Positions 46,661 through 57,499 of a stretch of 64,000 nucleotides of DNA are shown one piece after another. Every line of letters starts with the position of its first letter. The stretch's first letter is position 1. The position numbers and the translations under genes are program-made. Source of the DNA: Pinus tabuliformis (Eukaryota; Streptophyta; Pinopsida; Pinales; Pinaceae); NCBI GenBank assembly GCA_031772625.1, contig CM062818.1:212715742-212779741 (forward strand), in the 5' to 3' direction. Below the pieces are notes generated by a model. The model searched no databases. It worked only from the letters and a program-made list of their open reading frames with translations, and was not told the origin of the DNA.

Positions 46661-47700
46661 CTATAGGCTGCTCTTTTTTCTAATCTTTTTTTTCTGCATT
46701 AGGACTGCTGCTAATGTGTGCTTAGAAGCAAAAGAAAAAATGATGAAATATGAGGTATAATCTGGGCTAATTAAAATAGGAGCAGTAGATAATGTAAACT
46801 TTACTGCATGAAATGATTTCTTAGCCTCTAAAGTCCACTTTACCTCACTGTCCTTCTTCAACATATTTGTCATTTCCTTCAAGTGTTCAGCTATATTAGG
46901 AATAAATCTCCTCAAAAAATTAATTTTCCCATTAAATGACTGAATCTCTTTCTTGTGTCTAGGGAAGTCTAATTGTTGAATAGCTTCCACTCTGGCAGGA
47001 TCAATGTGGATGCCATCTTTAGAGATGATGTGTCCTAGTAGCTTACCTTCTTCCATGGCAAACAAACTCTTCTTTGGGTTAAGTGAGATGCCAAATTTTT
47101 TGCATTTTTGAAAACAATCCTCAAGTGATGCAAATGATCTTCATCAGATTTTGAAAATAATGTTAGATCATCAAGATAAATAACCGGAGATGTATATTTT
47201 TCATTTGCAAATGCTATATCCATAGCACACTGAAAGGTAGCTCCTGCATTCTTCAGCCCAAAAGGCATTTTGGCATACATGAATGTACCCCATGGTGTTG
47301 TAAAGGTTGTTTTGAGCTGATCGTCTTTGTGTACCAAAATTTGATTGTACCCAAAGTATCCATTAAGCAATGGCATCCTAGAGGATCCAACCACCTTCTG
47401 AAGTATGTGGTCCATTTTAGGCAGGGGATAGTTGTCTTTTAGGGACACCTTATTAATATTTCTGAAATCAATGCATAAACAAATTTCCCCGGTCTTTTTT
47501 CTCACAGGTACTAGATTAGACATCCATTTAGAAACCCGAATGGGAACAATTATACGAGACTTATAAAGTCTATTTACCTCTTTTTCAATTGATGGTAGCA
47601 ACTTGGGGTTGATTCTTCTCAATTTTTGGTGAAATGGCTTCTGATCTGGCTTTATAGGAATGGTGTGCTAAATGATACTCTTATCATAAACTTTCAGATC
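46661..47700 (-). pseudogene. reverse transcriptase of the Tat-like element
   Basis: Frame 47035-47622 has RRINPKLLPSIEKEVNRLYK, LVPVRKKTGEICLCIDFRN, KDNYPLPKMDHILQKVVGSS, KMPFGLKNAGATFQCAMDIA and VIYLDDLTLFS, with the catalytic YLDD intact. A frameshift near 47050 leads to 46661-47065 (GKLLGHIISKDGIHIDPARV, KINFLRRFIPNIAEH). Confidence 0.94.
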
Positions 47701-48129
47701 TGAGTAATCCCAAGCAAATGCATAAGCAAACTCCTTCATTAAAGACATGTACTTACCTTTTGTTTTAGGAGATAGGGACTTTGATAGTTTAACCAATTTA
47801 GGATTTTCAGTTGTGCCAATGTTAACATCTTCTACTCCTTTTTCAGTAGGAACCATGGTGGGCTTCTTGGCGATATCATCCTTGTCAAATAAATCTTCCA
47901 AAGGCACCAGGTCTCTTGGAATATTGTTTTCCTTGAGATGTAAAACTTTAGTGTCAGCTGAATGAGTGTGGGAATCATCAAAATTGTACACATCATCATG
48001 TGAGAATTCTGAAATTCTCCTTCCAACTGCAGAAAACTATTGATTTTCTTAGCGTCACCAAATACTTGCCAAAACCTCATGTTATCTGGAACAGCTGGGC
48101 GATGCTTAACATGGATGGAGTATTTATGA
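47701..48129 (-). pseudogene. linker between upstream RNase H and RT (Tat-like)
   Basis: Minus-strand sequence reads HVKHRPAVPDNMRFWQVFGD, then NIPRDLVPLEDLFDKDD and NIGTTENPKLVKLSKSL, then LMKEFAYAFAWDYSDLKVYD. It joins the RNase H domain to the RT start in one polyprotein. It crosses frames at about 47990. Confidence 0.85.
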
Positions 48130-48545
48130 TTAGAATGAAAAGGAGTTTTCACCATACTGGTTGTAGTGGCAAGAAAATCAGCTATGAGATTTTGAGTTAT
48201 AGGAATAAGAGTTAATGTATATTTTGGAAAATTTTTGAGAATATCAAGTACAACATTGCGATAAGCTCTCATTCTTGGTTGTTTGGCTTGGTATTCCCCT
48301 TTGAATTGCTTGATCACTAACTCAAAGTCACCATAAACATAAATCTTTTTTGCTCCCAACTTCTTCATAATTTTGAGGCCAGAAATCAATGCCTCATATT
48401 CTGCCTCATCATTCAAACATTCAAATGCTAGCTTGTAAGAACTCATTCTCACATTTGGAGGGAATTTATTTGTCTGATGTAATTGCCCAAGTATCCAAAC
48501 ACCAATTCTTGCTCCTTCTCTTCCTGATGCACCATCAAACTCCAT
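48130..48545 (-). pseudogene. second RNase H, upstream of RT (Tat-like)
   Basis: MEFDGASGREGARIGVWIL (first Asp), ECLNDEAEYEALISGLKIM (Glu), VYGDFELVIKQFKGEY (Asp) and LIADFLATTTS (fourth Asp). This is the extra RNase H type found in Tat-group elements, here N-terminal to RT. All four acidic residues appear present. The domain removes RNA from RNA-DNA hybrids during replication. Confidence 0.92.
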
Positions 48546-50775
48546 AGTCCAAAGACCATTTTCTTCTTCTGGAAAAATAATTTTTGAAATCTAAATTTTT
48601 TTATTTTTAGATCTTGAATGGCTAGCTTAGAATTTTTTACTTTTTGCACTATTATTTGAATCTCCTCAATAGGATTTGCAGGCTATCTTGATTCTTCACC
48701 AATCTCTCTACTTTTTGCTGTGATAGTTTCATGTATGCTACCCATTAGGTTAGGAACTTCTGAAATTTCTACTAACTGGCTTTCTTCATCAACAAAATCC
48801 ATAACACGAATTTCACTATCTTTAGGAGATCCTTCTAAGGCTGGAACAAAAAGGATGGCTGGCTCATCAGTGAGGGGAATGACTATCTTTAATTTAGAAA
48901 TTTCATTTTCCAAACTAAAAATATTAGATTTCCTATCTACCTCTTTTGAAGCATTGTCCTTCCTTTATGTTTGGAATTTAGCTTGAGTTTCCTTCTTTTA
49001 GCTTTCAGTTTGCATTTCTTTTTCCGTCCTCACATTGCTAGTGGAAGCTTCATTAGTTCTATCCCGATTCTATGTGACAATAGATTTTTCTTTATTCTGG
49101 CCTGTAGGAGGGGATTCTTTGCTTGGTGCATCCTTTTACAATTTTTTTTTTTTCTAAATTATAGTAACAGGCATATTTTTGTTTCTCAAACTGTACTTAT
49201 TTTGGAGATGATTGAGGAAATTTTGATATCCTCTTTGGTACTCTTAAGTACTATCAACCCATAGATCTGCACTTGCAAGCACAAATTGTTGGTCATATGG
49301 TATAAAAGAATCTTCAGAAAACTGATCTTCTTCAGTTAGGAAAGTAGGTAGTTCATCTTCTTGAAAGAAGTGATTTGCTTCTACCATTTCCTCTTCATCT
49401 TCTTCGTGGCTTTCAGTATAATTTTACTGAATTGGAGCTTTCACCTGACCTTTAGGATCTTGATTTCGCTACTCTCCTTGTCAATTTCTGAACTAATGTT
49501 GCTGTTGTCTGTGAAAGTTAGGATTCCTCACTGATGGTTCCGCTTGTCGATCAATTACTGATATTTTATCCATCATCCTTTCCATAGTCTTTATCAGGCT
49601 ATTAAGCTTTGCATTAGATGATGATGCAGGTTATTCTATGAAAACAACTCTATTTTCTGCCCTCTCTGGCTTTGATTTTGACTTCTTAATGAGCAGATTG
49701 GCTTCAACACCGATTGCATTCTAACGCATTTCTTCAAGAGTAGTTGGGCCTCTTTATCTGAGCTGATAGGCTATCTTTGGATCACAAGCATCAGGATAAT
49801 GAAGAAGAGCTAAACAAGGAGGAGGTTTCATATCGTTAGGTATAGTATTGTACATTGTATTAAATCTTGATGTGAATTCTTCAACTATTTCATTGGGGCT
49901 CCTTTTCATTGAGTTATATTCAGCCAATATCTATAATGGATTTTTCTTCTCTTGCCAATGAGCTAGAAATAATTCAATCAGTATTTGAGAACTATTAATC
50001 GAATTTGTAGCAAGACTTTGAAACCATTTCTTGACATCTCCTGAGAAGCTCTAAGTGATAACCCTCATTTTGGCATTCTCATCAATTTCTTCTAAACCAA
50101 AGAAGTCTGTTAACTTGTCAACATGTTGTTAAGTTGTAATTTTTGCACTTCCATCAAACACAGGAAGTCTTTGACCATAATTTTGAGGCAAAGTAGTAAG
50201 TTGAGTAGGCAATAAAAGGCACAAATCTTGCCATGACTGTTGGAGGAAGTGGAGGTGTTACAATGGTTTTTGTAAGTGAAGGTTTTCATGAGGATGATGG
50301 AACTGTTAAAATGGGTTGTGGAGGCAAGGATGGAATGAACGGAGGAGGAAAGAAAGATGATGAAACTAAAGCATTAGGAGATGTGGTAGATGAGCTTGGA
50401 GGTGTAAAAGAGGATGAAGTTGTGGCTAAGTATTCAAGTTCATATTGAACAAAATAATTTTCGGTTGTGATTTGGAGTTGGTGAGCAAGGTTCTGAATAT
50501 TATCAAAGTTTAACCACAGTTCATGATCAGTCTTAGCAGACAAAGACTCTGAAGAAAGAGAGTGAGTTTCAACCTTTAAAGGTTCTAGTGTTGTATCAGA
50601 GATATAGGAGTCAGACTTAGACTTGGTAAGTGATAATTCTAACTGCTCTTCACATGGAATTTTCTCAAAGATGAATAGGTTTTTAGGCAGAGAAGTTGTT
50701 CTTTTAATTTTTTGAATTGCACTTTTAGTGTCAGGACTTGACCTGGTATGCCTTTTGGAAGCCAGAATGTATACA
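48546..50775 (-). pseudogene. gag and gag-pol junction of the Tat-like element
   Basis: The frame is open from about 50775 (KRHTRSSPDTKS) through 50286 (SAKTDHELWLNFDNIQNLAH), with a Ser/Pro-rich stretch. The capsid region follows with QRLPVFDGSAKITT, HVDKLTDFFGLEEIDENAKM, SFSGDVKKWFQSL and NSMKRSPNEIVEEFTSRFN. After an acidic tail (ESHEEDEEEMVEANHFFQ) the junction region 48683-48913 holds TDEPAILFVPALEGSPKDSE. Many stops, mostly of the CAA/CAG-to-TAA/TAG kind. No clear zinc knuckle or protease active site was found. Confidence 0.82.
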
Positions 50776-50892
50776 CCCTAAACTAATGAGATTTTATGAA
50801 TTTAGCCTATCTTAGGATACTATAAACTGAGAGGTACAGAACCAGTTCTTGAAAGCTCTTAAGATTTTTCCCAGGGATAATTTAACAATTGT

Positions 50893-50910
50893 TCCTCGGC
50901 AATGGCGCCA
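50893..50910 (-). promoter_or_regulatory. primer binding site of the Tat-like element, tRNA-Asp type
   Basis: The minus strand reads TGGCGCCATTGCCGAGGA, four bases after the 5' LTR. The plant tRNA-Asp 3' end gives TGGCGCCGTTGCCGGGGA, so 16 of 18 match, and both differences are G-to-A. Confidence 0.85.
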
Positions 50911-52365
50911 AAAATGTTAGTCCTTACAATCTCCTAGGCTGAAAAGGAAATCGACAAGGGTAACCTCAAACCACTTTAGCTCAGTAGCTAGCCCTACTAA
51001 GCATGAGAGGGATCTCTCTAAGTCTCTTATCAATGATATGACTTTAAAGCAAATGAATCTTAGGCTAGATATATATATTTGTTTGTGAAAAATTGGTTTT
51101 TAAAGGGTTTGCTGAACTTAGGGTTTGGGGCCACAAGTAGGTCTAGGCTGTGGGAATACAGGAGCAAGCATAAGAAGGAGCTAGATGTCAAAAGTCATGG
51201 TGTAATTGGAGTATTATTTCAGTGCAGTATAGTGGATATAGAAAGGAAGAAACTAATGAGCATTAAAATATGATTTAATTAGCTTAAGAAGACAAAACAT
51301 ATAACCATGAAATCCTAGATAACAGAGCTTGATAATACAATAATTTTGAGTATTTTATCACAAGGTATTCATATAGAGAAGAAATATAATGTATGTAAAG
51401 ATGTTTATACCATGATAAAACAAAAAGAGTGAAGCACAAACATCATGAACTCACTGTGCTAGAGTTCCTTGAAAATCGCTGCAACATGTATTTGTACTAG
51501 CTGAAAGATGATTACAATGCAAGCCTTCCTTTACAAAAATTTCAACCATTTTCTCTTGAGGTGAAATAGTATTTACAGACTATCTTGACCTCTTTCCCAC
51601 CTTCAGGATTCAAACTCCTAAGTGGAGGAACTAACTCCAATATTCTGTCAACCAACAAGTGAGAGTGAGAAGGTGTAACTCAAACACCTCATGAAGAGTT
51701 TCATTAGGAGTTTTCTTCTTTTATGAGGCCTAATGAACATAAAAAAAAATTCCTATGATATGAATTTATTCATGCCTACATCACCTAGCCTTGTAACGTG
51801 TGCCATTACAAATAGAATTTTGACTTTGACCAAGTTTGACTAGAAACTAGAAAATTTACACAGTGAATTTTTACAAATAACAACAAAAAAAAATGCAGAA
51901 GCGCAGCGCCAACTTTGAGCTGATTTTCATGTGCCTTCCAGGGGTCAAAATAAAAATTTGAGAGAATTTTCAACTAGCCCTTCAAGTCTAGGTTCCAAGA
52001 ATAGTTTGAATTTCCTAATTGGGAGCATGGGAAGACCTACAAAAATCCATTCTCCCAAGGTCACTCCAGAAGCGCAACGCCTATCAAAAAATGGTCCAGA
52101 ATGCTAGTCTTTTGCCACCTTTTTTCCTTTTTCTCCCAAAATAAGCCATCTCTACAAAATTTGGGCGAATGGGCTTTTAGAGGATGCCAAGACCTTTGAA
52201 AAAATATAAACTTTTCCTCAAATGGATGCCTAAGGAAAAGGCACAACGCCAAGGCGCTGTGCTTCTAGAAAACACAATTTTCTGAATTTACACCAAATAT
52301 TCTCAAAAAACACGAAATGCTCAGAATTGGATCAAAATTGGAGGGAAGATGTAAAAATGATTTTT

Positions 52366-53898
52366 TTAAAGCTTCATGGATGCTTCAGCAAGCATCTCTA
52401 AGTTTCCATCATCCTTTTTCTCTTTCTGGGTCTCCTTGAGCTTGTTTTTAAGCTGTTTAACTTTGTCATTAGTGATCATGTGTTGAACTTGATAATGATG
52501 TGCCATGTGTCTGAGAAATTGATTATCTCTATTTTCCTTCTCCAGGAGCTTTTCCAAATGTTCATTCACCCTATTAAGCCAATACTCCTTATCTTGATGA
52601 ACCTTAAGGGCGATTCTCTCTTCTAGGTCAAGGTCTTCGTTGAGGAGTATTTGTTTATGTTCCTCTTGCAAAGCTTCTTTGAGACCTATGGTTCTTGGTA
52701 TTTTCCTCTTTCCTATACCCTTTAATCCTTTAGGCTCACTTGATTCTATGATCTCCTTACCTTTACCAACTTGCTGCAATAATTTGGCTTTTTACTTTTC
52801 CAAGATCAACTCTTTTGCCTTGAGTTCACTGTTTTCTTGTTCTAGGAATGATATAATGAACTTAGCTCTTTCCATGATTATTTCCAGCTCATTGAGTTGG
52901 TAGTCCTTGTCCTTGATGGTCTATTTCATGATTGAAATCTCATCTTCCTCTTCTAGATCAATGATCTCAAATTCCTGCTCAACTGTCTTCTTACCCTTTG
53001 CTGTTGATACCTGGTTTGCCAATGAAGAAGGCTTGGCCCCTTTCTCTTTGTGAGAAGAAAAAAAAAGCCTATGCCCTTTCTTATACACTTTGATGACCTC
53101 TAGCCTAGGTAGCTGAATCTTTTCTACTGGTCTGCTAGATGACCCCATCTTTGTTTGTTGTATTGGTGTGCTTATGGACTGAGGTGCTACATTTTCTTCT
53201 TGCCATCTTAGAGCTTCTTCTAAGAAGGCTTCCCAAGCCATACCCTTCTCTACCAACTAATGAAGGAAAATGGTTTTGATGAGATTATGATGAAACAGGC
53301 TTGGAGAGTTCTCTTTTTCCTTCAACTGTATCTTCTCGGACATTTTTGAAATACTCCTGAACAAGTAATTGCATATTTTGAGTGGCTTTTGAGATGTGAA
53401 GTGAATCAAGAGGCGAATGTGATATGCATACAGCCCTCAGAATCTACCTTCACAGGTAAAGAAACTCATGATGATCTTCATTAAAGGAGCATACTTCTCA
53501 AGCAAATATCTGAAGGGCATAAGGTGAGTATGTGTGTCTTTGTATGCATTCTTTAATAAGGGCTTGTAGTTTTCAAGATCTATATTCATCCCTTTGAACT
53601 AGTATTCGCCATTGTCTCGTAAACTAGTTGCTAGTGATATGGAGGACATTGAGAAGCTAAACTCAAAACCAAAAATGAAAACAGTCTCCCCTTTCAAGTG
53701 TGTAGCCACCCAATCTGTCAATTATTCATAAAACCCTGTTTCACTTACTCTTTTGCAAAATTCCAAACAGTGAACATCTTCAAAACATTGTTTGATGAAA
53801 GGATATGAGTTGATCTGATTGCAATCTGATGGTTCATATCTGAGAATCCTCCCTCCTTTGTGTTGTCTCTTTCTCTCTGGTGAAGAATCAATCTCCAT
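52366..53898 (-). pseudogene. LTR-encoded ORF, right copy
   Basis: About 510 codons on the element's sense strand, wholly inside the LTR. The start at 53898 gives MEIDSSPERKRQHKGG, then FIKQCFEDVHCLEFCKRVSE, SISLATSL and TCEGRF. The middle (52921-53256) has GMAWEAFLEEALRWQEENV and basic GHRLFFSSHKEKGAK, then IIDLEEEDEISIMK. The last part, 52366-52779, is a long coiled coil with KEYWLNRVNEHLEKLLEKEN and ends LEMLAEASMKL. Stops occur after GFYE, at the MK*TIK step and at LEK*KAKLL. I do not recognise a named family. The N-terminal half resembles plant retroelement or transposon-associated proteins; the rest is coiled coil. Presence in both LTRs shows it is part of the element. Confidence 0.72.
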
Positions 53899-54740
53899 GA
53901 TGACACAAAATCCTAGCAGCAGGAAGTGAAATAGATGTGAGGTGAGTATGAAAATGAAGTGATATATGAGGGATTTTGACAAAATGATGGGAGGGCTTTG
54001 TGAAAGATGAAATGGCTTTTAAAAACTAATTCAAATGAGTGTGGAAGATGGTGAACGAATGTGTTGCTGGGAAGTGAGACCAAGAAGGTCTTATTGTGTG
54101 ATTTTTCCAAAATAACTCTAGGAATGAGCTAGGGTTTTGTTCTTTTAGTGTTTACACTTGATATGGAGGTGGATGGACTGGTCAAGATGACTCATCATAC
54201 ATGTGTGTAGGTGTAGAAAGTCAATTTACATGTTTAGGAGATAAAAAATTGTGATGGCCATTTCTACCCTAGCATTTCCCATGGCATCTTTTGCTACAAA
54301 CCCTAGCTTGAGATATTATCAACATGGAATGAAAATGGGAAAGAAAAAATCAAAGGAAATGATGTACTTACTTGTTTGTCAGCCTTAGGAAGTAATTTGA
54401 CCAAGTTTGAAAGCAAAAAATTTAAAATTTGGGAAAATTTGGGTGATTTTTGGGCACTCTGTCCTGTGCATAGCGTAGTTCTTCTACTCACATTGCAATT
54501 CTCCTACATGCAGCACCTGCTTCAAAAGTGCAATGCCTGCAAATTTGGGCCAATTTCTCCTAAGGAAATGAAATTTTTACTTTTTAAAGCGAGTTAGCTC
54601 GATGACGAAGAGCGAATGAGAGGTGACTGAAAAAGTATTGAGTCATTTTGAGTTTATATAGGGGTGATTTCTTCACTTTTTCAATATAAAGAAGAAACTA
54701 ATCATCGTTTGTGAACTGATTTCACTTTTCTAAAGCAAAC

Positions 54741-56509
54741 TGTTGAGCAATAAAAGGTGTTTTTTAAACTCCTAATTATCTTCACATTAATTGTCAACCC
54801 AGGGACGACTTTTTATTTCAAGAGTGTACTCAGTCTTAGGCGGCTATTTACTCAAGAGTAATGTTTTGCAATATAGTGCTTAAAATCCAAAAGTAAATGA
54901 ATGTTGGAAACAAAATCTAATTGGAACAGCAAGAAACTGAAATTTTCTGAACTAAATCATTCACTCAAACAACCATCAATCAAGGATACAGTAGAAATAA
55001 CTCATTCCTCTAGAGATTGATGCAATTGAAATCAAACTAGAACAAGACAATCAATCTGGGAACGAGGAAGCAATAACTAATGTTCTCTATAGTTGACAGT
55101 CCTGCTTTAAAGCAATCAAAGGGAAATAGAAATTGAACTAAAGCTACTCTTGAAAGTAAACTAGGAAAAATATTTAAAAGAAAACTCTTTGCAATTAATC
55201 AACAGAAATGAACAGCAAAGTAAATGGACAACAAACTTTAATTAAAGGAATTAAACAATGAATCCTATTTAATAAATCTGAACAACAAACTCTAATTAAT
55301 GGAATCGAATAACCAATCCTATTGAACAACAATCTGGAATGAATATCAATCAAATGGAAGAGCAAGTGGAATGAAACCATAATTGAAATAGAATAGCGAA
55401 GCTCTATTAAGGCATTAACAAGAGAAATTATACAGTGTTGAGATTCTTGTTAAATAATAAAATAACAACAACGCGATTCGTTAATATAACACACTGATAT
55501 CAAAGCAATTAAACAACAAACCGATTAACTTGCAAACTATAATAAAAGAAAATATGAACTATCCCACAACAATAATGAAAAGGTAGAGATACAAACAACG
55601 GATCGATCCACTAGGGCTGGGCCCTCAACCACCGGTGAAACGCCACTGAGCTACTGCAGAACTAATAAGTTAAACGTCAACACGTTCTTGTATTAATCAT
55701 GAATAACAACATTTACAAACAATCGATCTCTGTTTAATCAATGAGAGTCGATGAGGAATTGTATAATTACAACAAGAAATCTCTCCATCTCTCAGCCATC
55801 CCTCATCCCTCTGAATTCATCATTCCCTTTCTCTGATCTCTATTCTAATTTAAATACATAGACAGCAGAGAGCAGTTACAACTGTGACGATTACAATATG
55901 ATAATTATTACAAAATTGGATTGTTTCTAACCAATTGATCAGCAAGAAAATATATTTCCATCCATCTTTCAACAAGAGCAAGGCGAATTGGGCTTTGCAA
56001 CTGAGATTTGGAAAATGGCCACACAGTAAATCCAAGAAAATCATGCTCAAAGAACCCTACGTTTCTCTCAATACAAGCCGAATTTGGGCACACCATTCTC
56101 TAATAAAGTTAACTTGGTACGTTCTGGACAAAACCCATGTTCTGGATTTTCCAGATTCTTCTTCATTTGCTCAGAGTCTCATCCTCAAAACTGTCACTTC
56201 TTATACTAGCGAATTTCTGAGTTAGAATATTTGATGATGATTTGGAGATCAAATCTATAATCTGGCAAATATCTTGGAGGCTAAAATGGTGAGTAATGTT
56301 ACAACCAATTTATTAATAAACTATCATTGATAAAATCATGCATAATCATCAATTTATTAAAAATAAAGGAGAATAAATAATATTCATCCATAAGAGCATA
56401 AATCATTATAAAATGGATTTATATAATAAATTATAATAAATGACATGATAAAGAAGAGTAAAAATGGATGAAATAAGTATTAAAAAGTGGTCGTATTCAC
56501 GGCCCAACA
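54741..56509. repeat. 1.77-kb solo LTR inserted in the Tat 5' LTR
   Basis: Ends TGTTGAGCAATAAAAGG and TCACGGCCCAACA (TGTTG/CAACA). Flanks are CAAAC and ACAAC, an imperfect duplication, but the left Tat LTR shows the uninterrupted GGAAACTTTTACC. There is no coding frame. A 54-bp tandem pair lies near 55228-55334 (AACAACAAACTTTAATTAA...). No PBS or polypurine tract is adjacent, so it is a solo LTR or a short non-coding element of unknown family. Confidence 0.75.
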
Positions 56510-57074
56510 ACAACTTTTACCTTGACTTTGCAAATGTGTTTTTTGCATCTCCTGAGTGTTGGTGCTTTCTGCTCGTAAAAAAATTTTTATGTCATGAAAA
56601 TGTAAATAAACCATGTTTCATTTCTTGAATTATTTGCTTTGTCAATTTAACTTATTCCTGACTTTTTATGGAAATGGTGGACCTTGGAGACCCTTATGAC
56701 CTAATGGATGACTTAAGACCTAATGAAATGATAATGATGATTTGACCAATTTTCATGGTATATGACAAGCAACCAGCATGAGTGAAACTTCAAACAATGA
56801 CTCTATCTTGGACTGATCATACAATGACCAAATTTGTTGTGTAAACCTAGTGACAGAAAAATTTGATGATGAAAACCTGAAATGACCATGGTAAAAGCAA
56901 TTTTTTGATCTAGATGACACGCTAACAAGACAGACACTAACATATTCAACTTGTAATACATGTCCCTTACCCGTGGTCTTATTTTGTCTTTATTTACATT
57001 ATTACATAGAATTTTCACCAGGGCTATTACATAGAGTGTTCCCAAACTCGAGCATCATAGTATTTTGGTCTTGT

Positions 57075-57480
57075 TAGGTTGTCAAGTTGTCTCTACCCTA
57101 TTTTGTCCTATATGGGTATGAGTGTAAATTGCAATATTATTTGTAATTATGTTGTAAGTGAAATTCCAAGTGTTAATATTGGAATAGGAAGAGTCATGAT
57201 GTAATGTAAAGAGTCATTTTGTAAAGAAGTTGAAGAGTCACCCCCCTCTTGTTATAAATAGAACCTCATAACTCATGTAATGGGCTTTTGGGAGCCAATA
57301 TTTTGGTTAGGATTAAGCTTAGAAAGAGATTTCGAGTATTGTGGAGAGCCTTGGATTCTCTGTAGTGTACAGCGAGCATACTTCTTTAGAGGAAAAGGTG
57401 TTCTTGACTTTAATGTTCCACTATTGGGGCTAGTGGTCGTCAATGGTGTATGTATGAATGGAAATTTCACTTATAATAAT
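57075..57480 (+). repeat. LTR-like fragment with TATA box and tRNA-Met-like primer site
   Basis: Starts TGTTAGGTTGTCAAG. It has TTGTTATAAATAGAACC at 57250 as a TATA box, then R/U5-like sequence, and AAAATCAGAGCCAACAC right after, which resembles TGGTATCAGAGCC with the first four bases changed. The arrangement fits the 5' LTR of a plus-strand copia element. No following gag was recognised. Confidence 0.5.
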
Positions 57481-57499
57481 AAAATCAGAGCCAACACAA

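Larger units (their letters stand above)
28972..56942 (-). mobile_element. Tat-like Ty3/gypsy retrotransposon with 4.3-kb LTRs and nested insertions
   Basis: LTR ends TGTTAGTCCTTAC and GACACTAACA are shared by both sides. Without passengers the LTRs are about 4.30 kb (left) and 4.25 kb (right) and the internal region is 6.15 kb, giving about 14.7 kb. Flanks are CATTC (28967-28971) and TATTC (56943-56947). The related LTR at 15.5 kb reads CCCAACATTCAACTTG at the same point, so the empty site is known and the duplication was CATTC with one later substitution. The primer site is tRNA-Asp-like. Pol order is gag, RNase H, RT, RNase H, integrase. All enzymes are damaged. A sense ORF lies inside each LTR. 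Confidence 0.93.
50915..56942 (-). repeat. 5' LTR of the Tat-like element, interrupted once
   Basis: Pieces 50915-54740 and 56515-56942 (about 4.25 kb) match the left LTR. The gap is the solo LTR at 54741-56509, absent from the left copy at 44330. The minus strand starts TGTTAGTGTC and ends GTAAGGACTAACA. Confidence 0.92.
27034..57031 (-). repeat. solo LTR of the TGTAACA family split by a 28-kb nest, TSD TAGAG
   Basis: The left part 27034-28971 starts TGTAACACCCCC and the right part 56943-57031 ends TATTACA. Together they make about 2.0 kb, co-linear with 5394-15616. The flanking 5 bp, TAGAG at 27029-27033 and 57032-57036, are identical although 30 kb apart, which shows that this is one insertion. 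No internal region remains, so it is a solo LTR. Confidence 0.92.
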
